NCBI GenBank assembly: GCA_014529385.2
Contig: CM043964.1
Span: forward strand, 108,600,587-108,664,586
DNA from: Adiantum capillus-veneris
Lineage: Eukaryota > Streptophyta > Polypodiopsida > Polypodiales > Pteridaceae
DNA length: 64,000 bases
Direction: 5' to 3'
Both the position numbers and the translations under genes were made by a program. Below, in pieces: positions 42,660 to 55,539 of this stretch; the stretch's first letter is position 1, and each line of letters starts with the position of its first letter. The notes under the pieces are model-generated. The model searched no databases and had not been told where the DNA came from. It saw only the letters and a list, made by a program, of their open reading frames with translations.

Positions 42660-44300
42660 AAATGTAGGCTCTGGTGAGACATCTACGTCTATCATAGGTG
42701 ACCTAGAATCATAAATAAGTGTAGAATCTGGCACACTAACTATCTCTATTGGCTCAGGTCTCATCTCTAGCATAGGAGTAGTCTCTCTAGTTTGTACCTC
42801 CTTCACTCTACCTGACTCTATGGTAGTGCTCTCTGGTGTACTCATCCTATTGTCAATTTCATCATTTGTCTCCTTCATCTCAATCACTCTAGATCTCAAC
42901 TAATCAAATGTGCTCTGAGGAAAAATCTATCTATATGATGGAGATTTGGGAGGGGACCTAGTAGGGAAAGTTTGTCTAGCAAGTATATGTGGACTATGTG
43001 TGGTCATCACTACAAGATACTGGTCAATCTGTAGAGAATAGGGCAATCTAATCATCAAGGAATATCGAGTACTATCTGTGTCCCTATAAATCCTATCACG
43101 AGGATCTCCAACAAGATATACCATAATGATCTTGGTTGGCTCAAAACATCCTCTGGTCTGCTCTCATTGATATCTACGTCCATAATCATCAACATAGATC
43201 AATGTGTGCTCTAGTCTACTTAAATACACTATCCTAGGATGTATCACGGTGTCTAAACAATCACTGGGATGTGCTTTGTCCACAACATCATATGGGTTGA
43301 TCGACAAGGACATGTATCTTCCCTCGAGTTCATTTGTAAAGAGCTCATTCAAACCAAGGTGACATCTGTGAACTCTGAGTACTTGTTGTATCAAAGGGTC
43401 AATGTCATCCTAGAAGGTACCTCTAGTGTATGAATGTCCATCAAGACCAACAAACCAAGGCATGACTCCTCTATAGCCTAAGAAATGTAGCACAAGCTCA
43501 GTATGGTGCTCTCTGCTTGTCATGGAAACTCTATCATCAAGTGGTACCTGCGTAGTGTCTCCCGACGGTGATTTATGTCTTGTCAACACATTTGGTGCAT
43601 TGATCTAGTAAGCTCATTGGCCGGTGTGCTCATAGTCTGTGGTGCAATCTCTACAGCCTCTCTAGCATGTGTACTATTAGTAGTCAAGGAATGTGATGTG
43701 GCTATCTGTGTGCATGGTAACTCCATATCCTAGATGGTTTGGATGATGTGAATCGTGGAGATGATCTAAGTTGTGTTGGATGTGTAGACAATGTGGTCAT
43801 AGGGTCTACTGTAGGCTCAATTGTACTACATGAAGTACAAAAATAGATGCTTCCACATAACAATGTATATGTAGCCCCATCGTAAACTCTCCTATAGATG
43901 CCTTGTAAGGAATCTAGTGGATAACACTGACTGTATCAGAGGTAGGGTACTCTCCAAATATGGCTCTATCACCCATGTACATTTTCTGATGTTCATTAGC
44001 ATAAAGGTTCCACCATCAAACAAGTACAAGGAAAAGTATGTGGTAGCTCAAGGGTGTCTACCCAATCCTGATGAAGGGCTAGCGTGAAACTTGTTGGAAT
44101 ATCTCCGTCATCAGTCTGTATGATGTGCCAAAACCATAAGAATGTGATCTGGCAAGCTAAACTGTGCTCGGGATTTAAGCACCTGGAAACTAGGTGGCTG
44201 AAAGTCTATGGACTGAAGCTGGACCTCCACTGGGTCTCTACATGTGTGTATACATGCAATCCGCCTATCTCACCATAAATCGATAACAACCTATCAAACA
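42660..44300 (-). pseudogene. B3: gag-like protein with D-x-x-G motifs
   Basis: Minus-strand frames 43164-43394 and 42927-43124 join in one frame across few stops. Upstream (about 43430-43570) reads VPLDDRVSMTSREHHTELVL and MPWFVGLDGHSYTRG; then LIYVDDYGRRYQ and RIYRDTDSTRYSLM; then RSPPKSPSYR and LRSRVIEMKETND. Further upstream pieces (43850-44060) include LFDGGTFMLMNI and RVYDGATYTLL. So at least three, perhaps five, motif copies occur. B1 and B2 share the downstream blocks. Confidence 0.55.
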
Positions 44301-45160
44301 GGGCCTCTTGATCTATGATTGCTAAATTCGGTCAATCTCAATCAAATATCGTGTCAATAAGCACGTGCAGTAGACATGGTCAGTAGCCAAGCACTAATCT
44401 AGGGTAGCTGTGTGTGAACAAGCTCTAAAAATTGTATGTAGGTCCAAGGTAAAAAATCAATCAACGGATCAAATCGTGCACTAATTGTGTGTAACAGTGT
44501 GACCAACGGCTAAAATCAAACCAATTCAAGATCTCGCATGTGAATGGGCTCTAACTAGAATAATCTCATCAATATCGAGTCCACAAATAAATCTCTGCAG
44601 CAAATCGGGGTCAAATGTGGTCAAGTGGTATAATCTGCTATCAAATCCAGCCAAAATCAATAATGCACGTGATCATGCTCTAAAGCTGATCAACTGGCCC
44701 ATGTAGACAAAAATTGGAATCTGTGTAAGACTAGGGTCTATGCGTGTGGTATGGCTCAAATCGGGTGTCAAATCGGACAAAATCAAGCAAAATCGCAAAA
44801 TCTAACTCTCTGGGCGTATCTAGTCTAAATTATGGCTAATCACATGTAAATGCGTGTGAACGGGGCGTGCACAAGGTATAAGGCATGTGTAGGAATCAAT
44901 GAGAAGAAATGAGAGAGTGATATGCATTATTTTTTATTTTATTTGAATTTTTGTATTTTAAGATTTTTTTTTGTTTTTTTGAATTTTTCTTATTTTTTAT
45001 TAAATTTCAAAATTTTTGGAGTTTTGGTGATTTTGTTTTTGTGTGTTTTTTTAATTTGATGATTTTTCTTTGTTTACTTTATTTTTTGGTTTTTATTTGC
45101 TTTTTTTTTAAAGATTTTTGGTTTTTTGAAAGAATTTTTGGAGGTTTTCTTTCAATAAAC
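44301..45160. other. B3 upstream region: no gene, then T-rich stretch
   Basis: 44301-44900 holds several direct phrases such as AAATCGGG and CAAAATC but no frame. 44920-45160 is very T-rich, like 38980-39545 upstream of B2. Confidence 0.4.
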
Positions 45161-45425
45161 AAGATAAAATGAATTTAACAGTAGACTTAATGAAGTTCAA
45201 ATAAAATTGAAAGCAAATGAAATTCAAAATAAAAATAGAATAAAACCAAGCTTTAGAACAAGCCAATCACAAATAAGGAAAGACAAGTGCAGCCTGGCAG
45301 TGGATGAGGCACCCTCAGCGGAGGAAGATGCATAGGGAATGAGCGGGATCACGCTTGGCTGGCACACAATAGAAGAGTAGGCCCAACACACGGCGTTGGA
45401 AGTGCGAATCGACAAGGAGGGGGGC

Positions 45426-45873
<448 letters not shown>

Positions 45874-45875
45874 AT

Positions 45876-45890
45876 TAGTATCAGAGCAGG
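45876..45890 (+). other. Primer-binding site, initiator-tRNA-Met type
   Basis: AGTATCAGAGCAGG follows the LTR end; the plant consensus is TGGTATCAGAGC. It would prime minus-strand synthesis of element E. Confidence 0.75.
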
Positions 45891-46226
45891 TTGCATCCTC
45901 CCATGCTTAGTCACCAGTAGCTCCAACGCACTTTCTCTGATTTTCATAATCTTTGGTGAGCGTTAGTAGGTCAAAAAATACTTTGGGTAAGCTCGTAGAG
46001 CTTAGTCTACTCATATTTTTTATTAGGGCTCATTTCGGCCTCCATTTCCACTACAAAAAGTAATGCGCACTGAAGTTTATCATTTTGTGCAGAATTTCTT
46101 TCAGTGCCATTTTTTGCATAACATGACCCTTACAGTTTTCACAGGTTGTGCTATATAGCACGTGTTGGTCCCGCTTCGTTTCTCCTCTTTTCAAACAGTT
46201 TTCACATCAGGTGCAGGCATTCTCCA

Positions 46227-47190
46227 TGGTTGACAACAACATATATGTGTTCAAGATGTTTGTTGTTGAGGATAGATTGGTGAGGATAGGTTGGATGGGG
46301 AAAATTACCCTATGTGGGCTTACATGATCCAGCATGTCCTTGTGTCAAAGGGCGTTTGGAATATTATGAAGGGAATTGATGTACATCCTAGCTGAGGATG
46401 TAGGCGATGTTGAGGATGTTGCAAAGTTTTGATGGCGGGATTGCTGTTGTTAGAACTATTTATTCTACGCGTGAGCAGGCTCGTTGGGATGTAACAAATT
46501 TGCATGCTCATGCATTGATTGTGTTGTCTCTGAAACCCACTACTACTTCTCACATTTGTTCAACAAAATCTACAAAACCAGCTTGGAATATTCAGGTTGG
46601 TATTTATGCAAGTTGCATACATTGCTACGTAAAGAGCTAGAGTCAAAGATTATGCATGAGGAAGATGAGATGGACACTTTTCTTGCTGGTTCAAGATATA
46701 AATGAGAAACTTATTTTTGCAAGCGAAGTCATTTCTAACAATTCCCTTGTGCAGACTATTCTTGATGCTTTGCCAGATTCTTACGGACTTCTGCTAGTAC
46801 TTGGAGACTTATGACCCAAGGGAATTCACAAGTTTTCAAGTTTGATGCATTATTCACATTGTTGTTGCAAGAGTTACTTTCTAGAAAAAATAGGGCTAAA
46901 CAGTGTGCAGGTGAACAGGCCTTTATTGCTGCTCAAAGAAAAGGTGGTAACAACAATGTAGCCATTTCTCATGGTTCTTCTACGAGTGGAAAATCGCATG
47001 TTCCTAATGCTTCCATTGGTAGAAATTTGTCTGGGAGTTCTAGTGAAAAGGGAGAAAAGAAGATGCACTGCCATTATTGTAAAGCTAATGATCACTTGAT
47101 CAAGCAGTGTCCTAAGTTGAAGGCAAAAGAGGCTAAGAAGAAAGAGGATGGTTCCACTACAAATGTAGCTAGTTTTGAGTCTTCTTGAAA
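46227..47190 (+). pseudogene. gag: Copia element E gag
   Basis: Starts near MVDNNIYVFKMF (46227). It is broken into frames, and ends in 46811-47188 with CHYCKANDHLIKQCPKLKAK, a CX2CX4HX4C zinc knuckle with all four ligands intact. The copia gag would be the particle protein. Confidence 0.75.
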
Positions 47191-47245
47191 GGAGATTAAG
47201 ATGTTGATGTTGATGTAGAATGGGATTTTAGTGTAGAGTGCACTT

Positions 47246-47570
47246 ATGATCCTTTTGTCCATGATGCATGCATGTCAGTTGTTGAAGATTCTCATGTGTG
47301 GTACTTTGACAATGGTGCTAGAAAGCACATTATCTCTCATCGTGACTTGTTTAACTCTCTCAAGGATGTCCCTCGTGGGAATTCAGTCACTTGTGCCAAC
47401 AATGCCTCTTATCCGATCAAGGGAGTTGGAAAGGTTGTGCCGATTGTTGCAAATGACACAGTTGTTGATGCACTTTATGTACCTAGGATCAAGAAGAACC
47501 TTTCGTCTATATCTGCTCCTGCTAGACTTGGTCTTGTTGTGAAATTTGTAGATGACAGTTCATGATCTCA
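47246..47570 (+). pseudogene. Copia element E protease
   Basis: Frame 47272-47565 reads VWYFDNGARKHIISHRDLF, the copia active site, where the usual DSGA reads DNGA. It continues with VDALYVPRIKKNLSSISA, the second conserved block. It precedes integrase, the copia order. Confidence 0.8.
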
Positions 47571-48462
47571 GTTTTGGTGATGAGATTGTTGCATCGTGCA
47601 TTTTATGTCATGGGTTGTATAAGCTCACTTTCTATGACAAGTGTGGGAAGAATTTTGCAAATGTAGTTGTGGATTCTAAGGCCATTTTAGATGCGAATCT
47701 TTGGCATGCACATTTTGGGCATCTAAATTTTGTTAGTCTGTTGCATTTACTGAAATATGATATGGTTTCTTCTTTTCCGCCTCTTGAAGCACTTATTAAG
47801 CATGTTTGTGAAGGTTGCATTTTGGGTAAGATGCAGTGTATGAAGTTTCCAAAGGATGGTTTGATTAGGGCTACATGAAGGTTGTAGCTTGTGCATAGTG
47901 ATGTCTGTGGGCCCATGCAAACTCCATCCTTGGGCAATTACCTTTACTTTGTGACTTTCATTGATGATTACTCCAGACATGCATGGGTGTATCCACTTAA
48001 GGTGAAGTCCAAAGTGTTTATGTGCTTCAAGCATTTTTTGGCTATGGCTGAAAATGTCTCTGAATGTACTATGGACACCCTCTGTTCTGATTGAGGGGGG
48101 AGTATATGTCTCATGAATTGATGCATTTGGTCATGGGATAAAACACCAATGTACATTGCGTATACACCTCAAGAAAATGGTGTTCCTGAAAGGAAGAACA
48201 GGTCGCTTACGGAGATGGCAAGATGTATGGTCAAGAGTCAAGCTTTGCCACATTAGTTTTGTCTTGAGGACATCATGTGTGCCACTTATGTACTCAATAC
48301 CTACGAAAGCTTTGCAATCTATGAAGCATAGCATGATAGAAAGGCATCTATTGATCACATGTGCGTTTTTGGGTGTCTGGCTTATGCTTAGGTGCCACAA
48401 ATGCACTACAAAAAATTGAACGATAAGGTTGCCAAGTGCATTTTTGTTGGTTATAGCCACAC
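47571..48462 (+). pseudogene. pol: Copia element E integrase, truncated
   Basis: The zinc domain LWHAHFGHLNFVSLL ... CEGCILGK (47700-47835) is complete. The core shows HSDVCGPMQTPSLG (first Asp), VTFIDDYSRHAWVY, CSD then a stop (second Asp), and YTPQENGVPERKNRSLTEMA (Glu). CIFVGYSHT ends the match at about 48460. RT and RNase H are absent, so the element is cut here. The coordinates of the cut fall beside a repeated GGTTATAGCCA (48450 and 48520). Confidence 0.82.
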
Positions 48463-49224
48463 AAGATTCCCAAACATAAACATCCAAGCCCACACAGATT
48501 AGTTGTTCATACCAAAGGGGTTATAGCCATTAATAAGTTGTGAGGAATTCAGACATAAATAATCTCTCAGCCGTCCCATTAGATACATAGAAGACTCGTT
48601 GAATTGAGTAGCATTTCCCTGCCATAAAGTAATGTGTTTCCAATGCCAATAGAAGGTAAACCATCCAATGGCCATTATCAATTTTGGAACCCTAGACAAA
48701 CTGCCGGTGACAAGCTAGAGGGAAGGTGGGGATGATGTCAAGTCAGCATGCCCATTACGTCATGGGCGACACACATGCTACAATGGCCAAAACAAAGAGA
48801 GTTTTGGCTCATTTTTCAAAGGAAACTCTATTCGTTCTCCCTCCATAAAAGTTTGAAGTGTCACAGTGGTTGATATATTCCCACTTTGAGAGTGATTAAG
48901 TGTTTACTCTGGCTTTGACAAGTTTTGGCAGCTCTCGCAGAAGTGAGGATTAGCGTATGCTTGTGTGGCTACAAATAGACAATCACACATTTCAAAAGTT
49001 TTTGCAGATTCTTGCATGCAGTTTCTCTTGTAAGATTCTTTTTGAGCTAGTTTGCTCTCTATTTGTGTATATGATTATGCGCTTTACGCTTAGTTGAGCA
49101 CTTTGTCCTAGTTTATGCTTGCAAATAGCAGATTGTAGAGCGGTTTTATGCATATGCAAGCATCAGTTTTCATGCAATTGGTCATGGGTTTCATGATTGT
49201 GTGGTGATCAAGTGATCTCCCACT
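48463..49224. other. Stretch without recognised gene
   Basis: No motif is recognised. The right half (48700-49220) is unrelated to E and precedes remnant F, so it may include F's leader or LTR. Confidence 0.4.
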
Positions 49225-49880
49225 TTGTCGCCATTTTGGCATTCACTTATGGTTGCGGACATGTGTGAAAGTGAGAGATGGCGGTCTTGTAGTTGCCGAT
49301 ACTTGCGTTGTCGGTATTGTGGTCACACAAGGCTCATCAAGGGCCGTTGTTTGAGACATATGAGACAGAAACGGATATGTATGCATGATGTAGATATGAC
49401 TTTGACACATGTTAGAGAGGCAGTTATAGTGGAAGTCTATGCGAGTGACGATGATATCATGCTTGCCTCGAGTGTACCTTTTGCAGATGTATCTATACAT
49501 AGCACACTTTCTCCACAGTGGTTACTAGATAACGATGCTGCTTTCCATGTCACACCATGTCATGAGTGGTTCAACACATTTTCTAGTGAGAGTTTTGGCT
49601 GTGTGCACTTGGCCGATGGTTCAAGGTTTGACTAGAGCGTGTAGGAGATGTTTGTTTGTCTTTTCCCAATGGTGCATCATACACACTACAAAATGTGCGC
49701 TACGTTCCTCAGCTAAGACATAACTTGATCTCAGTGAGACAGTTAGAAGATTTTGGTTGTCAGATACTTCTTAGAGAGGATTATTTCCAGATGCATTGTA
49801 GATCATTAGTGATTGTCAAGGAGCTCGCAGCGGCTTGCTATATCCTATGCATGTGTCTGAGGTTTGAGACAACATAGTCT
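49225..49880 (+). pseudogene. Copia element F gag end and protease
   Basis: Frame 49225-49635 has RCRYCGHTRLIKGRC, a zinc knuckle with His changed to Leu, and WLLDNDAAFHVTPCHEWF, the copia protease start with DSGA decayed to DNDA. Frame 49656-49877 adds FPNGASYTLQNVRYVPQLRH and NLISVRQLEDFG. Integrase and RT are not found downstream. Confidence 0.72.
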
Positions 49881-50651
49881 CGGTTTTGTTGCTAGCATGG
49901 TTTGAGCGAGAGACGAGACGTGTCTCGTGCATGGGTGAGATCCACCATGCTCACGAGATAGAGCATTTAGCAGTGCAAGACGTGCTAGTAGACTTTGTAG
50001 AGACAAAGGTGGAGTGGCAATGCTCTAGTGAGACATAAGAGGTGTTGTCAGAGTTTGTGCAGGCAGGGGTAGAGCAGTTCTACTCCCTAGAGACACAGGT
50101 AGAGATGACAGACATGGAGCTCTTTGATATGCTCATGTTAGAGGCTGATGAGTTGGTACCAAGATGCACACTTTTTCCAATGGGTGATAGGGACGTAGCC
50201 ATCCCAGTGTCGGCACTAACGCATCCATACGTGATGAGTAGTCTTGATGATGCAATACATGAAGATAGTGCAACGGAGGCAAGTACAACCAAGTTTGTGT
50301 AAATTTTTTCATCGTTCAACGTCTCATGTTTGTCTTGTTAGTGTCAAGGCCCACCTTAGCAGCTGCAGTGGGAGCATTTGCAGCAGGGATTGTCAGTTGT
50401 ACGTTGACTAGTACTAGCATGACACTTCGTGGAGCTTTGCAGACCATATAGAGTTGTCTATGGGATTTATATGTAGGCTCTAGCATGGGTACGCACGCTC
50501 GCCTACCACCAGAGCCGATATAATTGCATGTAGATTGACAAAATGATCTAGTGGGGAAAGGTTGAGAGAGTCTCTCACCTAGTTTCTTGTACATACTAGT
50601 AGTTTAGCTAGTAGGTCTCACTTATGGATGCATCACCTTTAAGTGGCAGTT
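49881..50651 (+). other. F internal region, unknown ORF
   Basis: Frame 50042-50302 (86 residues, acidic) reads LSEFVQAGVEQFYSLETQVE and continues without a named motif. After it, about 50340-50440, a plus frame has a hydrophobic stretch (PTLAAAVGAFAAGIVSCTLT). I cannot identify either. No RT is seen. Confidence 0.35.
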
Positions 50652-50905
50652 TGTTGGGGTAATGGCGCTGCACCTTTGCTTGGGGCCGGACGTTCGATGT
50701 CCACCCGGCCACCCGCCCACTATGTGTACATACCCTTATATTCTTTGTATATGAATAATAAGGAGCTCCTCACTCACACACACTTCTTGAGGTTGCTCCA
50801 CCCACACTCTCATGCTCCTCCCCTTCTCCGCATGCACCACACCGCACCGCACACGCATGCATCTGTGCACTCGTGCACTCATAGATTGGACTGCATCGGA
50901 TAAGT
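50652..50905 (+). repeat. Probable LTR start of F (3' LTR)
   Basis: Begins TGTTGGGGTAATGG. About 100 bases in, TATATGAATAATAAGG gives a TATA-like box, followed by a C-rich stretch with CACACA. The end is not seen; remnant G begins by about 50915. Confidence 0.5.
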
Positions 50906-50914
50906 TCTTTATGC

Positions 50915-51345
50915 ATCATCATGAGATACTACTTGAGTATATCGCACACTATCACAATTTGATCCTCTAGCTCGAAAGTTTAGACGCCTTCCAGTAGGTG
51001 TGTCGGTTCATCTGTGGGTTAACACCAAAGCTTAAGAAGCACGTTAAAGCCCAAGATCCCAAGACAAGCTATAGTGCATGCTTATATACACAATGATCCA
51101 AATGAAAAATAATTGCATAGCACACACATGCGTGACACTTGAAATACACATGCATCGCGTAGTCATAATAGGAGGAAATCTGTTGTAGGTGCATCTTATG
51201 CATCCAAAAAGCCCAAGGGGCTTAGGGGTCATGTGTCTAGTGAGGATTTTGAAAGGGCAAAGAAGGATAAGCTATGTTTGAGCTGCTTAGGAAGTGGACA
51301 TAGAAAAAAGGATTGTCCCAAGAAGAAATTTGCTTCCCAAGATAA
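50915..51345 (+). pseudogene. gag: Gypsy remnant G gag and zinc knuckle
   Basis: Reads LLEYIAHYHNLIL, then FICGLTPKLKKHVKAQDPKT (about 51008-51067), a gag capsid block. At 51275-51320 CLSCLGSGHRKKDCPKKK is an intact CX2CX4HX4C zinc knuckle. The segment between is broken by stops. Confidence 0.7.
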
Positions 51346-51489
51346 GAAGAAGTTGTGCACATGGTGAAATTTCTTTCTCTAGAATCCTCTTCTTGTTTTT
51401 TGAATGTGGAAGTAAAACATATTGAACGATTCAAGAGTGTTGTCTTACAACCTCCATGTGCAAACCGTATTTTGATCCACAAGATCTGG

Positions 51490-52130
51490 TGCGTAGGCAT
51501 GTGTTTATTTAAGGTCACAAGGTGAGAATCCTAGTAGAAGATGATGCCTCACACAATTTAATTAAATATAAGTTAGTAAGGCGGCTCAATTTTCTACAGA
51601 CACCTAGTTCCCACCCTCACAAGGTATTCATGATTAACACTCATGGTGCTGAAGTGTGGGATACACAAAGAAAGGGCATACCTTTGGAGATTCAGGGATA
51701 TCATACATCTTAGAGTTTCAAGTTATGAATATTGATTGGGAAGATGTGGTACTGAGTCAAGAGTGGTTATACGGATTAGGGTCCTCAAAGCGTAGCTATA
51801 AAGCATACTAGTTTAATGCTTGAATCCAATGGTGTGCACGTGCTTATGTTCGGGCGAAAGTATGTGCCTTCCTTGCCACTAAGTTGTACAGTCAAGCTTA
51901 TGAAGCTCAGTTCTGAAGATGAAATAAAAGATCTTGTTTTGTGTTACTCTCTATGTCATTTCTTGTCAAATGTTGATAATAGTTTAATAATGATTGAAGA
52001 TTCCTCAATGCCACATGCTTTTCTCGTCTCTCTTCTATCGCTTACTACTCCTCTCTCACTAAAACAAGCAAATGTTTCTAGTAAATTAAAAGAAATACTA
52101 ATGAAATACAAAGATATCCATGGTTTTAGA
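51490..52130 (+). pseudogene. Gypsy remnant G protease and pre-RT linker
   Basis: HKVRILVEDDASHNLIKYKL (about 51515) is a retropepsin active site in which D-[ST]-G has become E-D-D. VVLSQEWLYGLG (about 51747) is the second block. Frame 51816-52184 then gives LKEILMKYKDIHG, the usual linker before RT. The match stops near 52130, where LTR sequence begins. Confidence 0.7.
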
Positions 52131-52149
52131 AGATTTACCACCAGGGTTA

Positions 52150-52386
52150 CCGTCCTTAATGGGCTGAACCTTAGGGTCTTTTAAGCCCATTGTTGCACAT
52201 TGCTCTTTTGTAGATGGCCCCCCGCCCTTTCGATCCCTATTTTCCTTCCTTTGGATCCCTACTATGGCCGGTTTGCCAGCTTAACCAATATTCTAGCTTT
52301 TTTCTCCCCTGGCACTTCCCCATATTAAATGATCAATTTAACATGAGAAAATCATTTACGAGATTTAGATATTAGTTATTATGACA
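52150..52386 (-). repeat. C-family LTR scrap
   Basis: The end matches the LTR end at 10153 and 27546: AAATGATCAATTTAACATG, AGAAAATCATTT and final TTATGACA. It is about 230 bases of the 1.56-kb LTR and diverged. It truncates remnant G. Confidence 0.7.
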
Positions 52387-52469
52387 AATTTGTATTGGCA
52401 GACTTAGTAATACTACTTCCTATGTTGTGTGCTCTCGAGCTTCTACTTCATCCTCATGTGTATTCTTGC

Positions 52470-52585
52470 AAGTGTATTTCCAACTATTTTGCCAAGTTGA
52501 TGATATCTATTTTTTTGCAATGCAAATGAAGTGGTTACGATCTTTTCTTGGATTCCATTATATTAGCAAAAAGGGACACTGACAA
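52470..52585 (+). pseudogene. Possible copia RT scrap
   Basis: CQVDDIYFFAMQMKWLRSFL followed by GFHYISKKGH resembles the copia RT catalytic VDD and FLGI blocks. It is short and isolated. 52586-53095 holds nothing I recognise. Confidence 0.35.
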
Positions 52586-53092
52586 TGTTAAGATTGGTCA
52601 TAGTTTGCACAAATGCCAAAGTGTAAGAGGTAGCAGTAGAGTTGAATAAGTTGGTGACACTTATAAGGATCTCAAAGCAGGCAAACAAGATGATCCAAGC
52701 AATCGATTGCAGGTAACAAATCAACTGAATTGATATAGATAGAGACAATGCACGATCATGTGAAGTTGTTCTAGGATTAATGGAGGATTCTTAGGAAAAG
52801 TGGTATGTGACCATGATTTTTTTCTAAAAGGAAGAGGTGAATCAAAACAGATTCTCTGCTTGCAATTGAAGATGTCAAAAAATGGCATTGTCTAAAATGG
52901 TTGCAAGGGTGGATGAGGGTAGTTTTGTAAAATGAGGGTTTCTCTCGCTACTATGGCTTGCCGAGCTGTGTGTTTGCAGCTCATTTGTGCACGTGTGGCA
53001 ATTGGTCAATTATTGGCCTGCATTTCCAATTCGAGCAGGAAGTGGATGATAAGAGTGACAAACATGCTGCCGAACGAAGGCGTATGTGTAAG

Positions 53093-53097
<5 letters not shown>

Positions 53098-53130
<33 letters not shown>
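53098..53130 (+). repeat. (CT)n microsatellite
   Basis: About 16 CT units. The surrounding GC-richer DNA (53130-53500) shows no gene; two overlapping frames differ and neither has a domain. Confidence 0.9.
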
Positions 53131-53133
<3 letters not shown>

Positions 53134-53499
53134 CTGCCCACATGGAGATATTCAGTTGGACATCCCATCAAAAGGGGCTGCCATGCAAGCCAGGCTCTCC
53201 ACGCCCCTGTTTATCCACCAATCTCAACGCAATGAACACCCCCCCCGCCCCCACCACCACATTCACGCGAACGCATGGACGTTCAGGTGGTGGGAAGAGC
53301 ACTTCACTGCGCACAGGGTTTGCAAAAGCTGCAGCGGGCTGATGTGGAGCTGATTGCATCACCTTTAACGTGCACGCAGTTTTCCAGTGGGGAATTAGCA
53401 GGGCTCATGTTAAATATCGGCTAGCAAAGCGACGTGTAGGTGCAGCTGACCGGAGGATCCGGTCACGAAGCTTTTTGGGGGGGTCAACTTTTTCTTAAA

Positions 53500-53640
53500 G
53501 TTATGTAAGGCAGGCTGCAGGCAATGTGCAGATGTGAGTGCGTAGTGCAGTGGTACAGCTCCTGCTCTTGACGGGGAGGTCTGGTGTTCAAGATGCGCAT
53601 TGTGCAACACGTTGACCTTTTAGTCAACTCCTCCCAGCCG
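53500..53640 (+). repeat. Possible tRNA-derived SINE head
   Basis: TAGTGCAGTGGTACAGC (53543-53559) resembles a Pol III A box, and GGTGTTCAAGATGC (53583-53596) a B box (consensus GGTTCGANNCC with mismatches). Start-to-start spacing of about 40 bases fits a tRNA-like promoter. The tail is not recognised and there is no clear target-site duplication. It is not a folded tRNA gene. Confidence 0.4.
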
Positions 53641-53833
53641 GTTTCATTTGACCGACAACCGGCTCCGACTGCCCTGCCATGCAGGCAAGCTAGCCGATAT
53701 TTAACCAAACCCAAATTAGCAGCAATGACTACAATGTCTGGCAGCACAATGGCACATGTGCGCAAACAGGTGATCGGTGAGTTGCGTTCCTAATGCCAAC
53801 AAGCGCACCTTCCACTATCTCATGTGCACTCTA

Positions 53834-55539
<1,706 letters not shown>

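Noticed and set aside
50340-50440. Envelope-like transmembrane protein in element F
   Set aside because: A single hydrophobic stretch in a broken frame; no signal peptide or further support.
53543-53596. tRNA gene
   Set aside because: Boxes are imperfect and no cloverleaf with acceptor stem is seen; a SINE head fits better.
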